NCBI RefSeq assembly: GCF_028657905.1
Contig: NZ_CP117781.1
Coordinates: forward strand, 62,001-126,000
Source: Burkholderia sp. FERM BP-3421
GTDB lineage: Bacteria; Pseudomonadota; Gammaproteobacteria; Burkholderiales; Burkholderiaceae
Direction of reading: 5' to 3'
DNA: 64,000 nucleotides
Shown: positions 46,327 to 55,475 of the stretch, in pieces
Layout: each line of letters opens with the position of its first letter
Position numbering within the stretch: position 1 is the stretch's first letter
The notes under the pieces: generated by a model
The model's database searches: none
What the model saw: only the letters and a program-made list of their open reading frames with translations
Told to the model about the DNA's origin: nothing
Position numbers and translations under genes: made by a program

Positions 46327-47502
46327 ATGACCAAACGCGAACCCGTGGCAGGATTACAGCCGGAATTGCTTCGATGGGCCAGAGAGACGGTCGGTCTTTC
46401 AGTCGAAGACGCGGCAATCATGTGCAAGGTCGCGACCGCCGATGTCGCGGCTTGGGAGGCCGGATACGACGCGCCCACTTACGCCCAGTTGGAAAAGCTC
46501 GCGTATCAGGTCTACAAGCGCCCCTTGGCTGTGTTCTTTCTCCCGACGCCGCCGGAGGAACACGCCCCGCAGCGCGAATTCCGAACACTTCCCCAGAGCG
46601 ACATGCAGTCGCTTGCCCGCGACACCTACCTCCAGATCCGTCGCGCACACGCCTTCCAACTGTCGCTCGACGACGTATTTGCCGGCCATAACCCGGCAGA
46701 CGCGCCCGTCTGGAAAGCGATCCGCCTTTCTCCACTCGCCCCGATCGTCGAGCAGGCAAAACGCGTCCGCGATGCCCTTGGGATCACGCTGCAAGAGCAG
46801 TCCGGATGGAAGAGCGACGAGCTGGCATTGAAGCGCTGGAGAAAAGCCGTCGAGGAGGCGGGTGTTTTTGTATTCAAGTCTTCCTTCAAGCAGGAAGATA
46901 TTTCGGGCTTCTGCCTGATCGACGATACGTTTCCGCTGATCTACCTGAACAACGGCACGACGAAGACCCGGCAAACGTTCAGCATGCTTCACGAGCTTGC
47001 ACACATACTGCTCGGCGTGAACGGTCTCAGCAAGTTCGATCCAGGCTACATCGATCATCTTCCGCAGGCCGAAAGGAACATCGAGCGGTTCTGCAACGCC
47101 ATTGCCGCCGAGGTCCTCATTCCGTCGGCGGATTTCTCGCGGCATGCGGCCATGCTCCCCGGCAACGCCGAATCCGCTTCGGAGCGGGATTTTTCAGATC
47201 TCGCCGGCCGATACGGCGTGAGCCGCGAAGCCATTCTGCGCTGCCTGCTCGATCAGGGCCGCGTCAGTGCGTCGTTCTATCGCGACAAGGCAGACCAGTG
47301 GGCGTCGCAGAAAAAAGAGAGGGCCGGCGGCAGCTACTATCTGAACCAGGGCGCATACGTGAGCGATCGCTTTGCGCGGGAAGTCGTTGGCCGGCACTAC
47401 CAGCACCAACTGACCCTGGAGCAGGCTGCGGATTTCCTCGGCATCAAACCCAGGAATTTCGCCGGCTTTGAAGAGCGTGTCCTGCACGGGGCGGAGACAT
47501 GA
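46327..47502 (+). CDS. XRE helix-turn-helix plus ImmA/IrrE metallopeptidase protein (probable antitoxin)
   Basis: 391 residues. An N-terminal XRE-like HTH (about residues 15-60: ARETVGLSVEDAAIMC, WEAGYDAPTYAQLEKLA) is followed by a central segment and a COG2856 ImmA/IrrE zinc-peptidase domain with the HExxH motif H222-ELA-H226 in FSMLHELAHILLG. Start ATG 46327 has GGAG upstream. Its stop overlaps the start of the DUF4411 gene by four bases. This XRE-COG2856 plus DUF4411 pairing has been proposed from comparative genomics as a toxin-antitoxin module; here the larger protein would be the antitoxin and autorepressor. Confidence 0.9.
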   Translation: MTKREPVAGLQPELLRWARETVGLSVEDAAIMCKVATADVAAWEAGYDAPTYAQLEKLAYQVYKRPLAVFFLPTPPEEHAPQREFRTLPQSDMQSLARDTYLQIRRAHAFQLSLDDVFAGHNPADAPVWKAIRLSPLAPIVEQAKRVRDALGITLQEQSGWKSDELALKRWRKAVEEAGVFVFKSSFKQEDISGFCLIDDTFPLIYLNNGTTKTRQTFSMLHELAHILLGVNGLSKFDPGYIDHLPQAERNIERFCNAIAAEVLIPSADFSRHAAMLPGNAESASERDFSDLAGRYGVSREAILRCLLDQGRVSASFYRDKADQWASQKKERAGGSYYLNQGAYVSDRFAREVVGRHYQHQLTLEQAADFLGIKPRNFAGFEERVLHGAET

Positions 47503-47996
47503 CCTATGTCTTCGATACGACTTCCATCCGCTCCCTTCAACACTTCTACCCGCGTGTCTTCAAGCGTATCTGGGAGGGTCTTGAAGCACTTGTTTCGCAA
47601 AATCGGTTGATTTCGACTCGTGAGGTCCTGAACGAACTCGATCGTCAGGCTATCAGCGACGACGTGCTGAATTGGGCCAAGGAACATCGCGCGATTTTCT
47701 TGACCCCGAATGCCGAGGAGCTTCGCTTCGTCGCGACGATATTCCAGGTTCGGCATTTTCAAGCGCTGATTGGTCAACAGCAACGCTTGAAAGGCATGCC
47801 GGTCGCGGATCCATTTGTTATCGCATGCGCAAAGGTTCGCGATGGAACCCTTGTGACAGAAGAGGGATGGGCACGGCCGAGCACGTCACTGACGCCGAAA
47901 CCGCATGCCGCAAAGATTCCCAACGTTTGTGCCCACTTCGGCATTCCCTGTATCGATCTCGAAGAATTCATGCATCAGCAGGAATGGCATTTTTGA
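47499..47996 (+). CDS. DUF4411 PIN-like protein (probable RNase toxin)
   Basis: 165 residues. PIN-domain acidic residues are in the expected order: Asp6 in YVFDTTS, Glu42 in REVLNELD, Asp104 in VADPFVIACAK and an acidic pair at Glu121-Glu122 in VTEEGW. The opening YVFDTTSIRSLQHFYPRVF is characteristic of DUF4411. It is translationally coupled to the XRE/ImmA gene. PIN toxins are usually Mg-dependent endoribonucleases that cut tRNA or rRNA; the target here is unknown. All key residues are present, so it looks functional. Confidence 0.88.
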   Translation: MTYVFDTTSIRSLQHFYPRVFKRIWEGLEALVSQNRLISTREVLNELDRQAISDDVLNWAKEHRAIFLTPNAEELRFVATIFQVRHFQALIGQQQRLKGMPVADPFVIACAKVRDGTLVTEEGWARPSTSLTPKPHAAKIPNVCAHFGIPCIDLEEFMHQQEWHF

Positions 47997-48103
47997 CCAT
48001 CCGCGCAGGATGGGGAGGCCGGCCCGCGTCAACGCACACGGGCTATGAGAACCGCCTCGCCATGCCGGACATCCTGGAGTGGAAATCCGTGCACAATACG
48101 CCC

Positions 48104-48319
48104 ATGCAAGCCCCAGACCTCGAACGCCTCGTCACCCTCGCCATGCCCTTCGGCAAATACAAAGGCCGGCTCATTGCCGATCTGCCCGGGCCGTACCTCA
48201 ATTGGCTGGCTCGCGAAGGCTTCCCGCGAGGCGAGATCGGCCGCTTGCTCGCCCTGATGCACGAGATCGACCACAACGGGCTGACCCGCCTGCTCGAACC
48301 GCTGCGCAAACGCGTATAA
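48104..48319 (+). CDS. DUF3820-family protein
   Basis: 71 residues from ATG 48104 (an in-frame ATG at 48062 would give 85). The core MPFGKYKGRLIADLPGPYLN and WLAREGFPRGEIGRLLALM matches DUF3820, small proteins named putative quorum-sensing-regulated virulence factors in databases. The fold is exonuclease-associated in some fusions, but no function is established. It is separate from the toxin-antitoxin pair by about 100 bases. Confidence 0.85.
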   Translation: MQAPDLERLVTLAMPFGKYKGRLIADLPGPYLNWLAREGFPRGEIGRLLALMHEIDHNGLTRLLEPLRKRV

Positions 48320-48495
48320 CGCCAATCAAACGCCGTCGACACGCCGCATCGATTCAGCGTTGATCGTCGATCACGATAGACGAACCGCTTGAAACCTCCA
48401 GCCTGCCCGGAAGCATCGCGCATCGCGATACGCCCGTTTTCCAACGCCCCGAAGCGGCATGCACCACCCCGTCCGGCGATCTGCGGCGCGGAACC

Positions 48496-49188
48496 CTACT
48501 CGGTCACCTTGATTGTGTCGCGGATCTTGTCGATCAACGAAGCGCCTTCGGCCCCGTTCAAGCTTGAATAGCCCTGCGTGATGACGATCTGACGGCGGTC
48601 CGTCAAAACTGCCGTGATGCGAACCGTCCTGGGCGCTTCGCCGGCCTTGCTTCTTTCATAGCGGGTCACCAGGGCAGGTCTTCCGTCGAACGCCTCCAGC
48701 TTCGTCCCGTCGAAACGGATCAAGCTGGCACCCGTGGCCGTCAACGCCTCTCGCAGATGCGCTTGATTCAGGCGCGACACGGCTTCCGGTTCCTGCTGGG
48801 CCTCGCGTCGCACGACATCCGCCGCGCCGGGCGCCAAATCGATGGATTGAATCGACATCGACGCCGCTGTCGGCCCGGGGCCGGTTCGGGCAGCAAGCAG
48901 GGTGCGGGTCGATGCGGCCAGTTGGCGCTCGCCGATGCCGTTCGCGGCTTCGCTCACGTCATGCTGCAGACGATTCTTTCTGGAGTCGCTCAGCAGCAGC
49001 CAATCCGCCGGCAGGCTCAGGTCGATCCCTTCCGGCAGGTGAATCGGCACCAGCACCGGCGCGCCGGGTTGGCCGAGCGGCGCGGCATCGGCGGCGCGCG
49101 ACGCGAGCGGCGCGAACAGCGCACCGACTGCGACGAGAAGCAGGGTGCTGCGGCGGACAGCGCCGATAAACCGGTGAGCGTGAGCCAT
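48496..49188 (-). CDS. Exported hypothetical protein
   Basis: 230 residues with a clear signal peptide (STLLLVAVGALFAPLASRAA). The mature protein has IHLPEGIDLSLPADWLLLSD, a Gln/Arg/Ala-rich helical centre and a C-terminal beta-rich domain (RTVRITAVLTDRRQIVITQG) ending in a helix DKIRDTIKVTE. The C-terminal half resembles small domains that follow LPADW-type segments in exported stress proteins; no named family. Divergent from the esterase gene. Confidence 0.75.
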   Translation of the reverse strand: MAHAHRFIGAVRRSTLLLVAVGALFAPLASRAADAAPLGQPGAPVLVPIHLPEGIDLSLPADWLLLSDSRKNRLQHDVSEAANGIGERQLAASTRTLLAARTGPGPTAASMSIQSIDLAPGAADVVRREAQQEPEAVSRLNQAHLREALTATGASLIRFDGTKLEAFDGRPALVTRYERSKAGEAPRTVRITAVLTDRRQIVITQGYSSLNGAEGASLIDKIRDTIKVTE

Positions 49189-49442
49189 GTTTGCGCGTTG
49201 TTGTTTAGCCGGGCTGCCGCGATTCTACCGAAAACCCTCATGGCGGCTGTGCGCCGGGTTCCCGGCATCCGCGCCCGGCTCCGGCGCGGCCGTCGATTGA
49301 ACGTCGACGCACGACTCGAATAGGCCTCACCGCCGCTCTCCGGCACACCGCATACGGGCCCGCGTTAGTATGCGGGTTGCCGTGCGGCTTCGAGCGCACC
49401 CCGTCATCGCGGCGTGACATCGACGCCTTACCGCCCTCTCCC

Positions 49443-50525
49443 ATGCCCAGGAAAAAAACCAGCGTCTGGCTCAGCGGTCTCGATCTGCTCTCCAGCCTGA
49501 CGGGCGTGCGGCCGGGAAAGCGGAAAGCCGTCGCGCGCAAACCGACGACGGTCAAGACCGCTCCCCCGGTCGCCGCGCCGCGCGTCGGCACACCACGCAC
49601 GGCTCGCCCGCCTTCGATACGGACAGCGGGACAGTGGGTCCGCTCGTTTCATTCCGCGCCTCCGCTGGCGGGACATCTCGTCAATCACCTCGCATACGCA
49701 CTGTATCTGCCGCCCGCGGCGGCGGCATCGCCGACGGGGCTGCCCCTCGTCGTGATGCTGCATGGCTGCCGGCAGACCGTGGAATCGTTCGCCGCCGGCA
49801 CACGCATCTGCCAGCTCGCCGATCGCGCCGGATTCGCGGTGCTGCTTCCCGAGCAGGCGAAAACCACGCACCCTCATCGATGCTGGCACTGGCACGCGCA
49901 TCCCGAGCACGCCGAAGCGCCGGCCGTCGCCTCGCTCGTCGCGGCGGTCGTCCGGGAACACGGCTTCGACCGCGAGCGCGTCCATCTCGCGGGCATCTCG
50001 GCGGGAGCGGGTCTCGCCACGGTGCTGGGGATCCACTATCCCGCGCTGTTCGCCGCCGTGGGCCTGCACTCGGCGCCCGTGTTCGGCGCGGCCGATTCCA
50101 CCCTGAGCGCCATGCGCATCATGCGCAACGGCAGTCACGACGATCCGCTGCGCCTGATCGAGGCGTCCGTCGACCTGTCCCGCTATCCGGGCATGCCCGC
50201 CATCATCGTCCACGGCGAACTCGACGCCGTCGTCGCGAAGCGCAACGCCGAACAACTCAGCAGCGAATTTGCGCGGCTCAACCGGCTGGTCGATGCGGAA
50301 GGCGAGTTGCGCGTCGGCGAGCAGCGAACCTACACCCGCGATGCAGCCGACTATGTGGACTACCTGAAATCCGGCCGGCTCGTCGTGCGGGTTTGCATCG
50401 TTCGAGGCCTGGGCCATGCGTGGAGCGGCGGCGATCCTCGCGAAGCGTTTCATTCCGACAAGGGCCCCGACGCAACGGCGATGCTGTGGGACTTCTTTCG
50501 ACGCCAGCGGCGCGGCTCGACGTGA
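49443..50525 (+). CDS. PHB depolymerase-family esterase
   Basis: 360 residues, alpha/beta hydrolase of the Esterase_phd family (polyhydroxybutyrate depolymerase, feruloyl or acetylxylan esterase). The oxyanion region is VMLHGCRQTVESFAAGT, the nucleophile elbow is LAGISAGAGLA, the Asp lies in IIVHGELDAVV and the His in RGLGHAWSGGDPREAFHS. The N-terminus is basic (MPRKKTSVWL) without a clear signal peptide, which fits intracellular PHB turnover. A longer frame to 49377 lacks support. It stands alone. Confidence 0.9.
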   Translation: MPRKKTSVWLSGLDLLSSLTGVRPGKRKAVARKPTTVKTAPPVAAPRVGTPRTARPPSIRTAGQWVRSFHSAPPLAGHLVNHLAYALYLPPAAAASPTGLPLVVMLHGCRQTVESFAAGTRICQLADRAGFAVLLPEQAKTTHPHRCWHWHAHPEHAEAPAVASLVAAVVREHGFDRERVHLAGISAGAGLATVLGIHYPALFAAVGLHSAPVFGAADSTLSAMRIMRNGSHDDPLRLIEASVDLSRYPGMPAIIVHGELDAVVAKRNAEQLSSEFARLNRLVDAEGELRVGEQRTYTRDAADYVDYLKSGRLVVRVCIVRGLGHAWSGGDPREAFHSDKGPDATAMLWDFFRRQRRGST

Positions 50526-50746
50526 AGCGTCCGGCGCCCCCCGCGATGCGCGGCGATTCCAGGAGGAATCGACCGTTCGAACGACACCTTGCCGCTCGGG
50601 CAAGCGGCGCCGACCCACTGCCGCGCAAGCGCTGACCGGCCATGACAAACGTCGCGCCGCGCGGGCGGCATCGGCCGCCGCGCGAGGCTATCGGCCCCTG
50701 CTTGCCGGCGTCGCGCGCCCCAGCCGGCGACATGTCCCGGACCTTC
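50526..50746. other. Convergent intergenic region
   Basis: Between the esterase gene and the efflux operon terminator. GC-rich with only overlapping short frames; no feature identified. Confidence 0.4.
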
Positions 50747-50777
50747 AAAAAAAATGGACAGGAGAACTCCCTGTCCA
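50747..50777 (-). terminator. Rho-independent terminator of the AdeABC-like efflux operon
   Basis: On the minus strand, TGGACAGG pairs with CCTGTCCA (arms 50770-50777 and 50755-50762, 7-base loop) and is followed by eight T residues (50754 to 50747). It lies 54 bases after the channel gene stop. A textbook intrinsic terminator. Confidence 0.88.
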
Positions 50778-50831
50778 AAGACCACCAACGCTCACCTTCT
50801 CTCGAAACCGGCGGCATGCGCCGCCCGCCAA

Positions 50832-52268
50832 TCAGGGCTTCGTATCCGTCGACGCGGTCAGATCGGCCTCGGTCAACCCGCCGCCCAGCGCCTTGTAAAG
50901 CGCAACCGAATTACTGAATTCGGCCAGCCGCAGATCGAGCAAGGTCTGCCGCGCCGCATACAGCTGCCGCTGCGAATCGAGCAACTCCAGCCGCCCCTCG
51001 ACCCCCGCGCGATAACGCAGGTTCGACAATGTCGTGCGCCGTTCGGCGCTCACCACGACCCGAGTCTGCGCATTGATCTGCCGGCCGAACGTCTCCTGCC
51101 CGGCCAACCCGTCCGCGACCTCCTTGAACGCCACCTGAATCGCGCGCTCGTATTCCGCAATCGCGCTCGACTTGCGCACCTCCGCGAGCCGCAGCTCCGA
51201 GCGCAGCCGCCCACCCTGGAACAGCGGCACCGTCACCTGCGGCGAAAACGCCCAGGTGCGATGATCGCCGTCGAACAGGCTTCCCATCGCCGGGCTGATG
51301 AACCCGAGCGACGTCGTCAGCGACAACCTCGGGAAAAACGCCGCGCGCGCCGCGCCGATATCCGCATTCGCCGCCACGAGATTCTGCTCGGCCTGCAGGA
51401 TGTCCGGCCGACGGAACAGCAGTTCCGACGGCAAGCCGGCCGGCAGCTGCGTGATGACCGGCTGCTGATTCAGCGGGATCGGCTCGGGCAGATCCGTGGG
51501 CAACTCGCGCCCCACCAGCAGCCGCAGCGCATTGCGCGCCTGCTCCACGGCGCGCGAGCGCGCTTCCAGATCGGCATCGGCGCTCGCCACCTGCCCTTCG
51601 GCCTGCGCGATATCCAGTCCGCTCGCCTGATGCGCCTCCTTCAGGCGCCGCGCGAGATCCAGCGACTGCTGCCAGTCCGCCAAGGTGTGCTCGGCCAGCG
51701 CCCGCTGCTCGAACGCGGCGCGCTCCGCGAAATACGCGTCCGCCACCGCCCCGACCAGCGTGATCTGCGCCGCGCGCCGCCCTTCGTCGGTCGCCAGGTA
51801 ACGCGCAAACGCCGCATCCGACAGCGACTTGACGCGCCCGAACAGATCGATCTCGAACGAACTGATCCCGATCCCCAGGCCCACCTGTTTCTGGATGCTC
51901 TCGGGCACCGGCGGATTGAGATCGGCATTGGCCGGCGTCCGCTGGCGCGAGCCGCTCAGCGTCGCATCGACCGACGGCAGGCGCGCCGCCCGCTGGATCC
52001 CGTACTGCGCGCGCGCCGCCTCGACGTTCAAGGTCGCGATCCGCAGATCGCGATTGTTCTCGAGCGCCAGCTCGATCAAGCGCTGCAAGCGGCGATCGCC
52101 GAACATGCCGCGCCAGCCCAGATCCGCCGCATGCACCCGGCTCGCGGGCGCGGCGGCGCCCGCCGACGTCGTATAGGCCGCCGGCACCGGCAGGTCCGGC
52201 TTGACCAGCGTCGGGGCCAGCGAACACGCCGACAGCGCCAGCACGATGGGAAGAATCAGCAACCTCAT
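50832..52268 (-). CDS. Outer-membrane efflux channel lipoprotein (NodT/OprM type)
   Basis: 478 residues from MRLLILPIVLALSACSLAPT, whose lipobox LSAC gives a lipidated cysteine; a longer in-frame start (52331) would disrupt the signal peptide. The family signatures FRRPDILQAEQNLVAANADI and DLFGRVKSLSDAAFARYLAT are present. Last gene of the adaptor-pump-channel operon, 46 bases after the pump stop and followed by a strong terminator. AdeK/OprM-like. Confidence 0.93.
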   Translation of the reverse strand: MRLLILPIVLALSACSLAPTLVKPDLPVPAAYTTSAGAAAPASRVHAADLGWRGMFGDRRLQRLIELALENNRDLRIATLNVEAARAQYGIQRAARLPSVDATLSGSRQRTPANADLNPPVPESIQKQVGLGIGISSFEIDLFGRVKSLSDAAFARYLATDEGRRAAQITLVGAVADAYFAERAAFEQRALAEHTLADWQQSLDLARRLKEAHQASGLDIAQAEGQVASADADLEARSRAVEQARNALRLLVGRELPTDLPEPIPLNQQPVITQLPAGLPSELLFRRPDILQAEQNLVAANADIGAARAAFFPRLSLTTSLGFISPAMGSLFDGDHRTWAFSPQVTVPLFQGGRLRSELRLAEVRKSSAIAEYERAIQVAFKEVADGLAGQETFGRQINAQTRVVVSAERRTTLSNLRYRAGVEGRLELLDSQRQLYAARQTLLDLRLAEFSNSVALYKALGGGLTEADLTASTDTKP

Positions 52269-52314
52269 GACATCCACTCTTTTCTCAACGTGAAGAACAG
52301 GCCGTGACATGGTC

Positions 52315-55300
52315 TCAACCCTCCTGTGCATGGCCCGGCGCGGCGGGCTTGCGCGCCGCGCGCCATGCTTCGATGCGTTCCTGGATGCCCATCACGAACA
52401 CGTAGAACACCGGCACGAAGAAGATCGCCAGCACGGTGGCGGTCACCATTCCGCCGAACACGCCGGTCCCGATCGCGTGCTGCGTCTCGGCGCTCGCGCC
52501 CGTCGCGATCACGAGCGGCACCACGCCGAGGCCGAATGCCAGCGAGGTCATCAGGATCGGGCGCAGGCGCAGCTTGGCCGACTGCACGGCGGCCTCGATC
52601 AGCCCCTTGCCTTCCTCGCGCAGCTGCTTCGCGAACTCCACGATCAGGATCGCGTTCTTCGCCGACAAACCGATCACGGTGATCATCCCGACCTTGAAGA
52701 ACACGTCGTTCGGCAGGCCGCGCAGCATCACCGCGCCGATCGCGCCGATCAGGCCCAGCGGCACCACCAGCATCACCGACAGCGGGATCGACCAGCTCTC
52801 GTACAGCGCGGCCAGCACCAGGAACACCACGATCATCGACAGCGCCATCAGCATCGGCGCCTGCGACGCCGACTGGCGTTCCTGCAGCGACTGCCCGGTC
52901 CACGCGACCGTGAAGCCCTTCGGCAGCTGCTCGGCCAGGTGCTCCATCTCCTCCATGGCCGCGCCGCTCGAATAGCCGGGCGCCGCGGTGCCCGAGATCC
53001 GCGCGGACGGGTAGCCCTGGAAGCGCACCAGCTGCAGCGGCGTTTCCGTCCACACCGGCTGGACCACTTCCGACAGCGGCACCATGCCGCCGCTCGCGTT
53101 GCGCACGTAGAGCTTCATCACGTTGTCGAGCTGCATCCGCGCCGACGTATCGGCCTGGATGATCACCTGCTGCATGCGGCCCGCGTTCGGGAAATCGTTC
53201 ACGTAGGTCGAGCCCATCGCGGCCGACAGCGTGTCGCTGATGCTCGTGAACGATACGCCGAGCGCTTCGGCCTTCTGCCGGTCGATGTCGAGCCGGATGC
53301 TGGTGCCCGCCGGCAGGCTGTCCGGATAGACGCCCGTCACGATCCTGCTTTGCGCCGCCAGTTCGAGCAGCTTGGCTTCGGCCGCCTTGAGCGCCGCGTT
53401 GCCCTGGTTCGCGCGATCCTGCAGGCGCATCGTGAAGCCCGCGCTGTTGCCCAGCTCGTCGATCGCGGGCGGCATCAGGCTCATCACCATCCCTTCCGTC
53501 ACGCCGGCCATCGCCTGTTGCGCGCGCAACGCTTCGTCATACGCGGTCGCGCCGTTGCGCGCGTCCCAGTCCTTCAGCACGCTGAAGTTCAGCGCGGCGT
53601 TCGGCCCCGAACCCGAGAAGCCGTAGCCGATCACCGACACGCTCGCCTTGATCGACGGCCGCGACGCGAGATGCTTCTCCAGTTTCCCCATCACGTCCGA
53701 GGTGCGTTCGCTCGTCGAATCCGCGGGCATCAGGAAGCTGGTGATGAAGTAGCCCTGGTCTTCTTCCGGCAGGAACGACGACGGCAGCATGCGGAACCCG
53801 ATCACCAGCGCGCCGCAGAGCGCGACGAACAGCAGCATCACGCGGCCCGCGCGGCCGACCAGGCGGCCGACGCGGGTTTCATACCAGTGCGTGAGGCGGT
53901 CGAAGCGGCGGTTGAACCAGCCGAAGAAGCCGCGCTTCTCGTGGTGGCCCGGCTCGACCGGCTTGAGCATGGTCGCGCACAGGGCCGGCGTCAGCGTCAG
54001 CGCGAGCAGCGCCGAGAACAGGATCGAGACCGCCATCGACAGCGTGAACTGCTGGTAGATCACGCCCACCGAGCCGCTCGCGAGGCCCATCGGAATGAAC
54101 ACGGCGGTCAGCACCAGCGTGATGCCGATGATCGCGCCCGTGATCTCCTTCATCGCCTTGATGGTCGCCTCCTTCGGCGACAGGCCTTCCTCCGCCATCA
54201 GGCGCTCGACGTTCTCGACGACCACGATGGCGTCGTCGACGATGATGCCGATCGCGAGCACCATGCCGAACATGGTCAGCACGTTGATCGAGAAGCCGGT
54301 CGCCAGCATCACCGTGAAGGTGCCGAGCAGCGCCACCGGCGCGACGATCGCCGGGATCAGCGTGTAGCGCACGTTCTGCAGGAACAGGTACATCACGAGG
54401 AACACCAGCACCATGGCCTCGATCAGCGTGTGCAGCACCTTCTCGATCGAGATCTTGACGAACGGCGAGGTGTCGAACGGCACCGAGTAGGTCATGCCGG
54501 ACGGCATCGCCTTGCCGATCTCGACGAGACGCGCGCGGATCGAGTCCGCGGTCTTGACCGCGTTCGCGCCCGGCGACAGCTGCACCGCCGCGAACGAAGC
54601 GGGCGTGCCGTTCTCGCGGTTCACGAAGTTGTACGACTGCGAGCCCAGCTCGACGCGCGCGACATCGCCGAGCACGACTTTCGAGCCGTCCGCGTTGGCG
54701 CGCAGCACGATCGCGGCGAACTGCTCGGGCGTCGACAGCTGGCCCTGCGCCGTCAGCGGCACGGTCACGCGCTGGCCTTCCCGCGCCGGGTTCGCGCCGA
54801 TGCTGCCGGGCGCGATCTGCACGTTCTGCTGCCCGATCGCGTTCGTCAGGTCGGTCATCGACAGGCCGTAGGTGATCAGCTTGTTCGGATCGACCCAGAT
54901 GCGCATCGCGCGTTCGGAACCGAACAGCTGCACGCGGCCCACGCCTTCGATCCGCCGCAGTTCCTCCGCGACGCTGCGCGCCATGTAGTCGTTCAGGTCG
55001 CCTTCGCTGAAGCGGCCCGAATCGGAACGCAGGCTGATGAACATCAGGAAGCCGGACGACGCCGATTCCACGATCACGCCGTTCTGGCGCACCACGGGCG
55101 GCAGGCGCGGCTCGACGGCCTTGAGCTTGTTTTGCACGTCGACCTGCGCGAGCGCCGGGTCCGTGCCGGGCTTGAACGTCACGGTGATCTGCGCGCCGCC
55201 CGAGGTGTCGGCCGACGATTCGAAGTAGAGCAGGTTCTTGACGCCCGACAGCTCACGCTCGATCAGGCTCAGCACCCCGTCGCTCATGGTTTGCGGCGTC

Positions 55301-55455
55301 GAGCCGGGATAAGTGGCGTTGATCGTGACGGACGGCGGCGCGACCGACGGATAGCGTGCGATCGGCAGCTGCGGGATCGCGATCAGCCCCATCAGGATGA
55401 TGAAGAGCGCGATCACCCACGCGAACACCGGACGCCGGATAAAGAATTGAGCCAT
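52315..55455 (-). CDS. AcrB/AdeB-type RND multidrug efflux pump
   Basis: 1,046 residues, HAE1 family. The N-terminus MAQFFIRRPVFAWVIALFII and IARYPSVAPPSVTINATYPG are diagnostic. TM4 carries AIGIIVDDAIVVVENVERLM with two proton-relay aspartates. The C-terminal lysine-rich tail is short. Homotrimeric, unlike the MuxB/MuxC pair elsewhere in the window. Twenty bases after the adaptor gene. Substrates are typically several antibiotic classes, but nothing specific can be read here. Confidence 0.95.
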   Translation of the reverse strand: MAQFFIRRPVFAWVIALFIILMGLIAIPQLPIARYPSVAPPSVTINATYPGSTPQTMSDGVLSLIERELSGVKNLLYFESSADTSGGAQITVTFKPGTDPALAQVDVQNKLKAVEPRLPPVVRQNGVIVESASSGFLMFISLRSDSGRFSEGDLNDYMARSVAEELRRIEGVGRVQLFGSERAMRIWVDPNKLITYGLSMTDLTNAIGQQNVQIAPGSIGANPAREGQRVTVPLTAQGQLSTPEQFAAIVLRANADGSKVVLGDVARVELGSQSYNFVNRENGTPASFAAVQLSPGANAVKTADSIRARLVEIGKAMPSGMTYSVPFDTSPFVKISIEKVLHTLIEAMVLVFLVMYLFLQNVRYTLIPAIVAPVALLGTFTVMLATGFSINVLTMFGMVLAIGIIVDDAIVVVENVERLMAEEGLSPKEATIKAMKEITGAIIGITLVLTAVFIPMGLASGSVGVIYQQFTLSMAVSILFSALLALTLTPALCATMLKPVEPGHHEKRGFFGWFNRRFDRLTHWYETRVGRLVGRAGRVMLLFVALCGALVIGFRMLPSSFLPEEDQGYFITSFLMPADSTSERTSDVMGKLEKHLASRPSIKASVSVIGYGFSGSGPNAALNFSVLKDWDARNGATAYDEALRAQQAMAGVTEGMVMSLMPPAIDELGNSAGFTMRLQDRANQGNAALKAAEAKLLELAAQSRIVTGVYPDSLPAGTSIRLDIDRQKAEALGVSFTSISDTLSAAMGSTYVNDFPNAGRMQQVIIQADTSARMQLDNVMKLYVRNASGGMVPLSEVVQPVWTETPLQLVRFQGYPSARISGTAAPGYSSGAAMEEMEHLAEQLPKGFTVAWTGQSLQERQSASQAPMLMALSMIVVFLVLAALYESWSIPLSVMLVVPLGLIGAIGAVMLRGLPNDVFFKVGMITVIGLSAKNAILIVEFAKQLREEGKGLIEAAVQSAKLRLRPILMTSLAFGLGVVPLVIATGASAETQHAIGTGVFGGMVTATVLAIFFVPVFYVFVMGIQERIEAWRAARKPAAPGHAQEG

Positions 55456-55475
55456 GACGCTGTGCTCCCCGTGAT

